From contig CAZSLI010000009.1 in NCBI GenBank assembly GCA_964607705.1, forward strand, positions 1 through 64,000: a DNA stretch of 64,000 nucleotides, read 5' to 3'. Each line of letters begins with the position of its first letter. Within the stretch, counting starts at the first letter, position 1. A program made the translations under genes and the position numbers. Positions 1 to 7,954 of the stretch are shown here, piece after piece. The notes below the pieces were generated by a model. That model did not search any database. It saw only the letters and a list, made by a program, of their open reading frames with translations, and was not told the DNA's origin. The DNA comes from CAZSLI01 sp964607705 (GTDB taxonomy: Bacteria > Actinomycetota > Coriobacteriia > Anaerosomatales > PHET01).

Positions 1-1673
1 TCTGGGAGAGCGACGAGGGCCGCAGCAAGGTCTACACGTACCAGTCGCTCTACTATAAGGTCTGCCGCTTCGCCAACGTGCTCAAGAAGCATGGCATCAA
101 GAAGGGCGACCGCGTCGCCATCTACCTGCCGATGATCCCCGAGCTTCCCATCGTCATGCTCGCCTGCGCCCGCATCGGTGCGATCCACTCGATCGTATTC
201 GGCGGCTTCTCCTCGCAGTCGCTGCGTGACCGGATCCAGGACAGCTCCTGCAAGATGCTCATCACGGCCGACGAAGGACTTCGCGGCGGACGCGTGATCC
301 CTCTCAAGGCCATGGCCGATGAGGCGCTGTATGAGTGTCCGACCGTTGAAAGCGTCATCGTGGTCTCTCGCACGCGTAATCGCGTCGACATGGAGCCCGG
401 GCGCGACTTCTGGTACCACGAGGAGATCCGCAGCACGGAGATACAGCGCCACTGCGAGATCGAGTGGATGGATGCCGAGGACCCGCTCTTCATCCTCTAC
501 ACCTCGGGTTCGACGGGCAAGCCCAAGGGTGTCGTTCACACCACCGGTGGCTACCTGCTGCAGGCGACGATGACGTTCAAGTACACGTTCGACTACCACG
601 ACGAGGACGTCTTCTTCTGCACCGCTGACATCGGCTGGATCACCGGTCACAGCTACGTCGTCTACGGACCGCTGTGCCTCGGCGCCACCTCGCTGATGTT
701 CGAGGGTGTGCCCACCTATCCGGATCCCGGACGGTTCTGGCAGATCATCGAGAAGCACGGCGTGAACTCGTTCTACACCGCTCCGACGGCGATACGCGCA
801 CTCATGAAGTCGGGCGATGAATGGCCGGCCAAGCACGATCTGTCGAGCCTGCGGGTCCTCGGCACTGTAGGAGAGCCGATCAACCCCGAGGCATGGAGCT
901 GGTATCACCAGAAGATCGGCCGCGGCGAGATCCCGATCGTCGACACGTGGTGGCAGACCGAGACCGGTGGTCACATGATCACCAACCTGCCGGGTGCCAC
1001 CCCCATGAAGCCGGGTTCGGCGACCCGTCCGTTCTTCGGTATCCAGCCGGTCATCCTGAACGAGGACAAGACCGAGACCGAGCAGGGCGGCGGTGGCCGT
1101 CTGTGCATCAAGTTCCCGTGGCCGGGCATGATCCGCGGCACGTGGGGCGACCCGGACAATGCCCGCGTCAAGGAGGTCTACTTCTCGACGTTCCCCGGCA
1201 ACTACTTCACCGGTGACGGTGCCCGCCAGGATGCGGACGGCTACTACTGGCTTCTCGGTCGCGTGGACGACGTCATCAACGTCTCCGGACACCGCATGGG
1301 TACGGCCGAGGTCGAGTCTGCGCTCGTCAGCCACCCCAAGGTCGCCGAGGCGGCGGTCGTCGGGTTCCCGCACGACATCAAGGGTGAGGGCATCTACGCC
1401 TACGTCATCCTGAAGGCCGATGCGCCGACCGACACCGACGTCGCCTCGATCCTCCGCGGGCACGTCCGGACGGAGATCGGTCCGATCGCGACCCCGGACC
1501 ATATCCAGATCGTCCCGGACCTCCCCAAGACCCGTTCCGGCAAGATCATGCGCCGCATCCTGCGCAAGGTCGCCGCGGGCGACCGCGACATGGACGGGTT
1601 CGGCGACACCTCCACGCTCGCCGATCCCACGGTCGTCGAGAAGATCGTCGCCGGCGCGCCGGACGTCGCATAG
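1..1673 (+). CDS. acs: Acetyl-CoA synthetase, 5' end outside window
   Basis: AMP-forming acetyl-CoA synthetase, which activates acetate to acetyl-CoA through acetyl-AMP. The frame is open from base 3, so the true start lies upstream; about 556 codons are present of a family length near 650. Visible motifs are the adenylation P-loop YTSGSTGKPKG, the WWQTETG motif, the GRVDDVINVSGHR hinge region and, near the C-terminus, KTRSGKIMRR, which carries the catalytic and regulatory lysine. The gene ends at TAG 1671-1673 and is followed by a hairpin terminator. In an H2-using anaerobe it would support acetate assimilation; that role is inference. Confidence 0.96.
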   Translation, partial: WESDEGRSKVYTYQSLYYKVCRFANVLKKHGIKKGDRVAIYLPMIPELPIVMLACARIGAIHSIVFGGFSSQSLRDRIQDSSCKMLITADEGLRGGRVIPLKAMADEALYECPTVESVIVVSRTRNRVDMEPGRDFWYHEEIRSTEIQRHCEIEWMDAEDPLFILYTSGSTGKPKGVVHTTGGYLLQATMTFKYTFDYHDEDVFFCTADIGWITGHSYVVYGPLCLGATSLMFEGVPTYPDPGRFWQIIEKHGVNSFYTAPTAIRALMKSGDEWPAKHDLSSLRVLGTVGEPINPEAWSWYHQKIGRGEIPIVDTWWQTETGGHMITNLPGATPMKPGSATRPFFGIQPVILNEDKTETEQGGGGRLCIKFPWPGMIRGTWGDPDNARVKEVYFSTFPGNYFTGDGARQDADGYYWLLGRVDDVINVSGHRMGTAEVESALVSHPKVAEAAVVGFPHDIKGEGIYAYVILKADAPTDTDVASILRGHVRTEIGPIATPDHIQIVPDLPKTRSGKIMRRILRKVAAGDRDMDGFGDTSTLADPTVVEKIVAGAPDVA

Positions 1674-1691
1674 CTGTTCCGCACGTCGTAT

Positions 1692-1733
1692 CGAACCCCG
1701 GTCCGTGTCTCGCGGGCCGGGGTTCGTTCTTCT
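1692..1733 (+). terminator. Rho-independent terminator after acs
   Basis: A perfect 10-bp inverted repeat (1692-1701 with 1717-1726) closes a 15-nt loop and is followed by the pyrimidine-rich tract TTCTTCTC. It starts 18 nt after the acs stop and separates acs from the haem genes. Confidence 0.8.
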
Positions 1734-1787
1734 CGGCGGGGCATCGATGTAACAGATGTCACGAGTACGGGCTTCGTGCCCACGCAT

Positions 1788-1795
1788 GGTAGAAT
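1788..1795 (+). promoter_or_regulatory. Extended -10 promoter for hemE
   Basis: TGGTAGAAT (TG-N-TAGAAT, TAGAAT at 1790-1795) is an extended -10 element 62 nt before the hemE ATG. No good -35 hexamer lies 16-18 nt upstream. TAGAAT recurs as a plausible -10 elsewhere in the window (33504, 61527, and minus strand 15973). Confidence 0.45.
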
Positions 1796-1856
1796 CCGCG
1801 TCGGCTCCGAACCCGTCGAGCCCATGACTCATTCGCTTCGAAAGGCAGCGTTCCCC

Positions 1857-2930
1857 ATGGCTTACAACGACCTCTTCCTTCGCGCCGCCCGCCTCGAGCC
1901 CACCGAGCGCACGCCCGTGTGGATGATGCGCCAGGCGGGCCGCTACATGCAGGAGTACCGCGATATTCGCGCGAAGTACGGCTTCCTCGAGATGTGCCGC
2001 ACGCCCGAGCTCGCGGTCGAGGTGAGCATGCAGCCGGTCGACCTCGTCGGCGTGGATGCCGCGATCATGTTCTCGGACATTCTCGTGGGCTTCACGGGCA
2101 TGGGTCTGGACCTCGAGTTCCAGAGCGGCAAGGGCCCCGTGATCAACAACCCGGTCCGCACCATGGACGACGTGAGGAAGCTCCGCGTCGCCGACCCCAT
2201 CGAGGACACCGGCTACGTGCACGAGATCATCACGATCCTGCGCCGTGAGCTCGAGAACAAGGTGCCGCTCATCGGTTTCGCCGGTGCGCCGTTCACGCTC
2301 GCAAGCTACGCGATCGAGGGTCAGGGCACGCGGGACTACGAGAACTGCAAGGCGCTCATGTGGTCGGATCCCGAGGCGTGGGACCTGCTGCTCACCAAGT
2401 TCGCCGACACCACCATCGAGTACCTGAAGATGCAGATCGACGCCGGCGCGCAGGTCGTGCAGCTCTTCGACAGCTGGATCGGCTACATCGCGCCGCGTGA
2501 CTACGAGCGCTTCGTGCTCAAGCACAGCGCCCGCGTGCTCGCCGAGGTCAAGGCTCACGGCGACAAGGTCGTGCCCGACGGCGGCGTGCCGGTCATCCAC
2601 TTCCCGAACGGCGCCACCTCGATGCTCGACCTCGCGCAGAAGGCGGGCGGTGACGTCATCGGCGTCGACTGGAGACTCGACATGAAGCACGCGGTCGAGC
2701 AGATCGACCCCAAGTTCGGCATCCAGGGCAACATCGACCCGGTCGCACTGTTCGCGCCCGACGACGAGCTCGAGCGCATGGTCGTCGAGATCCTCGAGGC
2801 CGTTGGCACTCGCCCGGGCCACATCTTCAACCTGGGTCACGGCATCCACAAGACAAGCGATCCCGAGAAGGCTCGCACGATGATCCGCTTGGTGCACGAG
2901 CACTCGGCTCGCATCCGGGCGGGAGCGTAG
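1857..2930 (+). CDS. hemE: Uroporphyrinogen decarboxylase
   Basis: Decarboxylates uroporphyrinogen III to coproporphyrinogen III in haem synthesis; a cytosolic enzyme. The 357-residue protein has the family signature RQAGRYMQEYR near the N-terminus and GFAGAPFT mid-protein. The ATG at 1857 is chosen because a GAAAGG Shine-Dalgarno lies about 11 nt upstream and MAYNDLFLRAA matches the usual N-terminus; an in-frame ATG further upstream would add an atypical extension. It is followed 3 nt later by hemH and then two hemY copies, an evident haem operon. Confidence 0.97.
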   Translation: MAYNDLFLRAARLEPTERTPVWMMRQAGRYMQEYRDIRAKYGFLEMCRTPELAVEVSMQPVDLVGVDAAIMFSDILVGFTGMGLDLEFQSGKGPVINNPVRTMDDVRKLRVADPIEDTGYVHEIITILRRELENKVPLIGFAGAPFTLASYAIEGQGTRDYENCKALMWSDPEAWDLLLTKFADTTIEYLKMQIDAGAQVVQLFDSWIGYIAPRDYERFVLKHSARVLAEVKAHGDKVVPDGGVPVIHFPNGATSMLDLAQKAGGDVIGVDWRLDMKHAVEQIDPKFGIQGNIDPVALFAPDDELERMVVEILEAVGTRPGHIFNLGHGIHKTSDPEKARTMIRLVHEHSARIRAGA

Positions 2931-2933
2931 GTC

Positions 2934-3908
2934 ATGCCGAAGACGGGCGTCCTTCTCGTCGGATTCGGCGGTCCCGACTCGCTCGATGCGGTCTCGCCGT
3001 TCATGTGCAACCTCATGGGCCGCGAGCCGTCCGACGAGCTCGTCACGCGGGTCTGCAACCGCTATCTGGCCATCGGAGGCTCTTCGCCGCTGCCCCAGAT
3101 CGCAGCCTCCATCGCGCAGAAGCTGAAGGTGGAGCTGATGCGGACCGGCGAGATCTACCCGGTCGAGGTCGGGATGCGCTACTGGCACCCGTACATCGAA
3201 GACGCTCTTGGCCGTCTGAAGGCCGAAGGCTGCGATCGCGTCGTGACGGTTTCGCTGTCGCCGTTCGAGTCGAAGGTCGCGCAGCAGGCCTACCGCGACG
3301 CGATCGCAGAGGCTGCGACAGCGCTCGGCAGTCTCGAGATCGTCGAAGCGCCACTCATCTCAACCCTGCCCGCTTTCGCCGAGTACATGGCGGGCTCGAC
3401 GGCCGCAGGCATCATGGACGTCGAGCCCAACGAGGGCGCGATCGTCGCGTTCACGGCGCACAGCCTGCCGGGAAGCGACCTCAGTGACGACGACCCCTAC
3501 GTCTCCGGACTGCGTTCGGTCGCGACCCAGGTCGCGGACATCCTCGGCTTGCAGCCCGGCGTCGACGATGCGGGTCATCCGATGTTCGAGGAGTTCCGCG
3601 CGTTCGGTTCATCCGACAGGCCGAGGGCGTGGTATCTCGTCTACCAGTCGAAGGGCAACAAGCCCGGCGAGTGGCTCGGTCCCGATCTGGACGAGCTGAT
3701 CGACGCCTGTGCGGCCAGCGGGGTTCCAGCCATCGTCGCTGTGCCCATCGGTTTTGTGACCGACCACATGGAGACGCTGTACGACCTCGACATCGTCGCC
3801 GCGGGTCGCGCGCTCGACCACGGCGTCGAGTTCTTGCGCGCTGCGGTGCCCAACGACGACGACGATCTTGTCGCGGCGATCGCGGCCGCCATCACTCCCG
3901 AGCTCTGA
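2934..3908 (+). CDS. hemH: Ferrochelatase (probably coproporphyrin type)
   Basis: Inserts Fe2+ into a porphyrin. In monoderm bacteria with the coproporphyrin-dependent route the substrate is coproporphyrin III (enzyme also called CpfC). The 324-residue protein shows GVLLVGFGGPD at the N-terminus, TAHSLP with the metal-inserting histidine, and VPIGFVTDHMETLYDLD containing the conserved acidic residue. It begins at an ATG only 3 nt after the hemE stop, indicating co-transcription. The substrate assignment comes from context and lineage and is not visible in the sequence; no hemQ is in the window. Confidence 0.95.
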   Translation: MPKTGVLLVGFGGPDSLDAVSPFMCNLMGREPSDELVTRVCNRYLAIGGSSPLPQIAASIAQKLKVELMRTGEIYPVEVGMRYWHPYIEDALGRLKAEGCDRVVTVSLSPFESKVAQQAYRDAIAEAATALGSLEIVEAPLISTLPAFAEYMAGSTAAGIMDVEPNEGAIVAFTAHSLPGSDLSDDDPYVSGLRSVATQVADILGLQPGVDDAGHPMFEEFRAFGSSDRPRAWYLVYQSKGNKPGEWLGPDLDELIDACAASGVPAIVAVPIGFVTDHMETLYDLDIVAAGRALDHGVEFLRAAVPNDDDDLVAAIAAAITPEL

Positions 3909-3966
3909 CAGCAGCGTATCGGCCGGACCGGCACCGGCTCATCCGCGCTTCGCATCGAAAGGAAGC

Positions 3967-5484
3967 ATGACGGTGAAGCGAGTCATCATCATCGGCGGCG
4001 GCGTTGCCGGCCTTGGCGCCGCCTACAAGCTCAAGCGCGCGGCGGACGCGGGGAATGACGTCGACTGGGTGGTCATCGAGAAGGACGACCGTCTGGGCGG
4101 CAAGCTCGCGACGGAGTACATCGACGACCCCGAGACGGGGGAGCGCTTCATCGTCGACGGAGGCTCTGACGCATTCATCACCGAGAAGCCCGGGGTGCAC
4201 CGCGTCGCCAAGTTGCTCGGCATCTTCGACGAGGAGACGCCGACCTGCGACGAGAACAAGAAGACGCTCGTGGTAAAGGGAAAGCGCCTCATCGAGCTGC
4301 CCGACGGCATCATGATGTTCGCGCCCACGAAGATCCTCCCGATGGCCACGACGGCGCTCTACTCGTGGCCGGCGAAGTTCCGCATGGCAGCCGACCTCTT
4401 CATCCCTCGCAAGGAGAAGTGGCCCGAGGGCGACACGGCCGCGCAGCACGACGAGACGCTCGAGAGCTTCGTCGTGCGCCGCATGGGCCGCGAGTGCCTC
4501 GATCGGCTCGCCGAGCCGCTGGTCGGCGGCGTGCACGCATCCGACCCCGGGCTGATGTCGCTCGCGGCGACGTTCCCCAACCTGCTCGAGATGGAGCAGA
4601 AGCACGGTTCACTCGTGAGGGGATTCCTCGATCAGCGCAAGAAGGTCGAGGCGATCAAGAAGAAGTATCCGCACAAGCCCGGGCAGAAGCGGCGTACCTT
4701 CTTCAGCTCGTTCTATGAGGGCATGCAGTTCTTCACCGAGAAGCTTGCCGATGCGATCGGCCGCGACAAGATCGTGACGGGCGTGCCGGTGTCGCGCATC
4801 GAGCGCAGCGGCGACGGCTGGAAGGTCGCGCTCGAGAGTGGTGAGGTGTTCGAGGGCGATGCCGTGATCGTGGCCACCGAGGCATGGGCGGCCGACAAGT
4901 TGGTCCGACCGCTCGACGAGCGCCTGGGCGAGCTGCTCGGCTCGATCCCGTTCTCGTCTTCGGCGACCGTGCCGATGGCCTTCAAGGCCGAGGACTGCCC
5001 GTTCGACACGAAGTTCTTCGGCATCCTGTGCCCGCTCGTGGAGAACCGTCCGGTCATGGCGGTGACGATGTCATCGTCGAAGTGGCCCAAGCGAGCGCCT
5101 GAGGGCCGGGTCCTGCTTCGCGGCTTCGTGGGCGGTCCGCGTAACCAGGAGATCATGAAGAAGTCCGACGAGGAGCTGGTCGAGATCGTGCGCCGGCAGC
5201 TCGTCGAGGTGCTGGGCCTCAAGCCGGACGCGAAGCCGCTGTTCGCGCGTGTGTTCCGCTGGACGATGGGGATGCCGCAGTACACGATGGGGCACCTCGA
5301 GAGGGTCGCTGAGATCGAAGAGCGCACAGCCGAGGTCACCGGTCTCGGCCTCGCCGGTGGTAGCTACCGAGGGGTCGGCATCCCTAATTGTCTTGAGAGC
5401 GGCGAGAAGGCCGTCAGCAAGGTGCTGGGCGAGTTCGGCATCGAGCTTGCCGAGGACCAGGTCGAAGAGAAGCGCATCTACTAG
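3967..5484 (+). CDS. hemY: HemY-type FAD porphyrinogen oxidase, copy 1
   Basis: FAD-dependent oxidase of the HemY/CgoX family, which oxidises protoporphyrinogen or (monoderms) coproporphyrinogen III. The 505-residue protein starts with the dinucleotide-binding motif IIGGGVAGLGAAYKL and ends with the FAD-contacting segment GLGLAGGSYRGVGIPNCLESGEKAV. The ATG at 3967 follows a GAAAGGAAG ribosome site; a longer upstream open frame lacks one. The gene lies 58 nt after hemH and 39 nt before a close paralogue. Whether both copies act on the same porphyrinogen cannot be told from sequence. Confidence 0.93.
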   Translation: MTVKRVIIIGGGVAGLGAAYKLKRAADAGNDVDWVVIEKDDRLGGKLATEYIDDPETGERFIVDGGSDAFITEKPGVHRVAKLLGIFDEETPTCDENKKTLVVKGKRLIELPDGIMMFAPTKILPMATTALYSWPAKFRMAADLFIPRKEKWPEGDTAAQHDETLESFVVRRMGRECLDRLAEPLVGGVHASDPGLMSLAATFPNLLEMEQKHGSLVRGFLDQRKKVEAIKKKYPHKPGQKRRTFFSSFYEGMQFFTEKLADAIGRDKIVTGVPVSRIERSGDGWKVALESGEVFEGDAVIVATEAWAADKLVRPLDERLGELLGSIPFSSSATVPMAFKAEDCPFDTKFFGILCPLVENRPVMAVTMSSSKWPKRAPEGRVLLRGFVGGPRNQEIMKKSDEELVEIVRRQLVEVLGLKPDAKPLFARVFRWTMGMPQYTMGHLERVAEIEERTAEVTGLGLAGGSYRGVGIPNCLESGEKAVSKVLGEFGIELAEDQVEEKRIY

Positions 5485-5523
5485 CGGGCGGACCATGAGC
5501 CGCCGACTCACGAGAGGACGAAC

Positions 5524-7038
5524 GTGAAGCGAGTCATCATCATCGGCGGCGGCGTGGCCGGCCTGGGTGCGGCGTACAAGGTGCGGCGCGCGGCGGAGGC
5601 GGGCCACGAGGTCGAGTTCGCGCTGTACGAGAAGGATGACCGCGTCGGCGGCAAGATCGCCTCCGAGTTCGTCGCCGACGAGTGGGAGCCGGCCGAAGAC
5701 GGCGCGCGCTTCGTGATCGACGGCGGCCCTGACTGCTTCCTCACCGAGAAGCCGGCGGTCCACCGCATCGCGAAGGAGCTCGGCTTCTTCGACGACGAGC
5801 TGCCCACCGACGATAGCCGCAAGAAGACGCTCATCCTCTCCCGCGGCCGTCTGTACGAGATGCCCGACGGCGTCATGATGTTCGCGCCGACGAAGTTCGT
5901 GCCGTTCGCGACGACCGGCCTGTTCAGCTGGCCCGGCAAGATCCGCATGGCGATGGACCTGTTCATCCCGCCGAAGGACGTGCCGGAGGGCGAGCTGAAC
6001 GACGAGACCCTCGAGGATTTCATCGTGCGCCGCATGGGTCGCGAGTGCCTCGATCGCCTCGCCGAGCCGCTCGTCGGCGGCGTCCACGCATCGAATCCCT
6101 CACAGATGTCGCTTGCTGCGACGTTCCCTCGTCTGCTGGAGATGGAGCAGACATATGGTTCGTGCATGCGCGGCTTCCTCGCCGCACGCAAGAAGGTCGA
6201 GGAGATGAAGCGCAAGTACCCGCCTCAGCCGGGCGTGAAGCCGCGCACGTTCTTCACCTCGCTGATGACCGGAATGAAGCAGCTTCCCGAGGCGATGGCC
6301 GACGGCGCCGGGCGCGCCGCCATCAAGACCGGCGTCGGTGTCGAGACTCTCGAGCGCACCGATGACGGCCGCTTTGTCGTGACGCTGTCTGACGGCACGA
6401 AGGACACTGGGGACGCGGTCATCTTCGCGACCGAGGTCTGGGCTGCGGAGCCGCTCGTGCGAGCCGTCGACGAGGACATCGCCAATAACTTGGCCGGAAT
6501 CCCCGCGAGTTCCTCGGCGACCGTGTCGATGGGCTTTCGCGAGGACGAGATCGACATCGACATGGACGCCTTCGGCGTGCTGTGCCCGATGGTGGAGGAG
6601 CGCGCCCTGCTCGCAGCGACGTACTCGTCGACCAAGTGGCCTGGTCGTGCGCCCGAGGGCAAGGTGCTCATGAGGGGCTTCCTCGGCGGCCCCCACAACC
6701 AGAAGATCATGGAGCGGCCGGACGAAGACCTCGCCGCGATCGCGCTGGCGGAGATGCGCGACATCCTCGGCATCCCTGAGTCGGTGCAGCCGCTGTTCAC
6801 GCGCGTCTACCGCTGGCATCTCGGCATGCCGCAGTACACGCTGGGGCACTTGGACCGCGTTGCGCAGATCGAGGAGCGCTCGGGCGCTATCGCGGGGCTC
6901 GCGCTGGCCGGCGGCGGCTATCGTGGCGTGGGCATCCCCAACTGCATCGAAAGTGGCGAGCGTGCCGTGAGCAAGGTCCTCGGCGATTTCGGGATCGAGC
7001 TTGCCGAGGACGCGGTCGAGGAGAAGCGCGCCTACTAG
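5524..7038 (+). CDS. hemY: HemY-type FAD porphyrinogen oxidase, copy 2
   Basis: A 504-residue paralogue of the preceding gene. It has the same GGGVAGLGAAYKV FAD motif, the same PDGVMMFAPTK and RRMGRECLDRLAEPLVGGVHAS segments and the same C-terminal GLALAGGGYRGVGIPN block. It starts at GTG 5524 behind GAGAGGA. The two proteins align along their whole length with no truncation, so this is an intact tandem duplication. Its TAG stop shares the CTAG at 7035-7038 with the stop of the convergent gene. Confidence 0.92.
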   Translation: MKRVIIIGGGVAGLGAAYKVRRAAEAGHEVEFALYEKDDRVGGKIASEFVADEWEPAEDGARFVIDGGPDCFLTEKPAVHRIAKELGFFDDELPTDDSRKKTLILSRGRLYEMPDGVMMFAPTKFVPFATTGLFSWPGKIRMAMDLFIPPKDVPEGELNDETLEDFIVRRMGRECLDRLAEPLVGGVHASNPSQMSLAATFPRLLEMEQTYGSCMRGFLAARKKVEEMKRKYPPQPGVKPRTFFTSLMTGMKQLPEAMADGAGRAAIKTGVGVETLERTDDGRFVVTLSDGTKDTGDAVIFATEVWAAEPLVRAVDEDIANNLAGIPASSSATVSMGFREDEIDIDMDAFGVLCPMVEERALLAATYSSTKWPGRAPEGKVLMRGFLGGPHNQKIMERPDEDLAAIALAEMRDILGIPESVQPLFTRVYRWHLGMPQYTLGHLDRVAQIEERSGAIAGLALAGGGYRGVGIPNCIESGERAVSKVLGDFGIELAEDAVEEKRAY

Positions 7039-7850
7039 CCGGCTGCTGCGCCGCGGATGACGTCGAGCATCGCCGCGTGCAGCGCCGGGTTGGCGGTGCA
7101 CAGCGAATCGGTAGCCGTCGTCCACGTGCCGCCGTCGGTATCGGTGACCGTCGCGCCCGCCTCGCGCAGGATGACGACGCCCGCTGCCATGTCCCAGACC
7201 TTGAGGTGGAATTCCCAGAAGCCGTCGCACCGCGCGCCGGCCACGTGACAGCAGTCGAGGGCGGCTGAACCGTCTCGCCGGATGCCGTGAACCGGCGCTC
7301 GCAGGAAGGCGCCGAGCGTCGCCAGCTGGCGGTCGAGCGGCGCCGTGCGGTCGTACGGGAACCCGGTGACGAGCAGCGACTCGGGAACGGTGGCAGCGTT
7401 GGTCACGCGCAGTGCAACATCGTCGCGCCACGCTCCCAACCCCACGGCGGCCGAGTTCATTTCGTCGAGAGCGGCGTTGTACACCGCACCGGCGACCGGC
7501 TGACCATCCTGAAGGCAGGCGACCGACACGGAGTAGCACGGGTAGCCGTGGAGGAACGACGTCGTGCCATCGATGGGATCGATGACCCAAAGCTCGCCGG
7601 AGTCTGAGAGATCTCCGGGCGTGATGCCCACGATCTCGTACACCTCGGGCTCCTCGCACACGACTCGGGCGCCGGGCATCGCCGAGCGGATCGCCTCGAC
7701 GACCGCCACGCCCGACGCGATATCGCTATCGCTCACGAAGTCGGTCGCGGAGCCCTTGGAGCGGACCGCGCCCACATTCGAGGCTCTTTCCCGCACGACT
7801 CGACCGCCGGCCAGTGCTGCGTTCCTCGCGGTCTCAAGAAGTCGATTCAC
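7035..7850 (-). CDS. Inositol-monophosphatase-family phosphatase
   Basis: A 271-residue Mg2+-dependent phosphatase of the IMPase/FBPase-like superfamily. The metal-binding motifs are visible: CEEPEV (Glu ligand, standing for the usual GEE) and WVIDPIDGTTSF, plus the later VWDMAAGVVILREAGA motif. Substrates in the family include inositol-1-phosphate, histidinol-phosphate, 3'-phosphoadenosine 5'-phosphate and fructose-1,6-bisphosphate; the sequence does not decide between them. It is divergent from transketolase across about 100 nt, so a sugar-phosphate role is possible but unproven. Confidence 0.85.
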   Translation of the reverse strand: MNRLLETARNAALAGGRVVRERASNVGAVRSKGSATDFVSDSDIASGVAVVEAIRSAMPGARVVCEEPEVYEIVGITPGDLSDSGELWVIDPIDGTTSFLHGYPCYSVSVACLQDGQPVAGAVYNAALDEMNSAAVGLGAWRDDVALRVTNAATVPESLLVTGFPYDRTAPLDRQLATLGAFLRAPVHGIRRDGSAALDCCHVAGARCDGFWEFHLKVWDMAAGVVILREAGATVTDTDGGTWTTATDSLCTANPALHAAMLDVIRGAAAG

Positions 7851-7954
7851 GAACTGGCCTCTCGGTTCGGGGATAATCCTGGTAGCGCCACCATTCCGCC
7901 TGGGTCAGTGTACCCCGCGCCCGTGTCCCGATCGCTTCGCGCAGAGGAGCCGCC

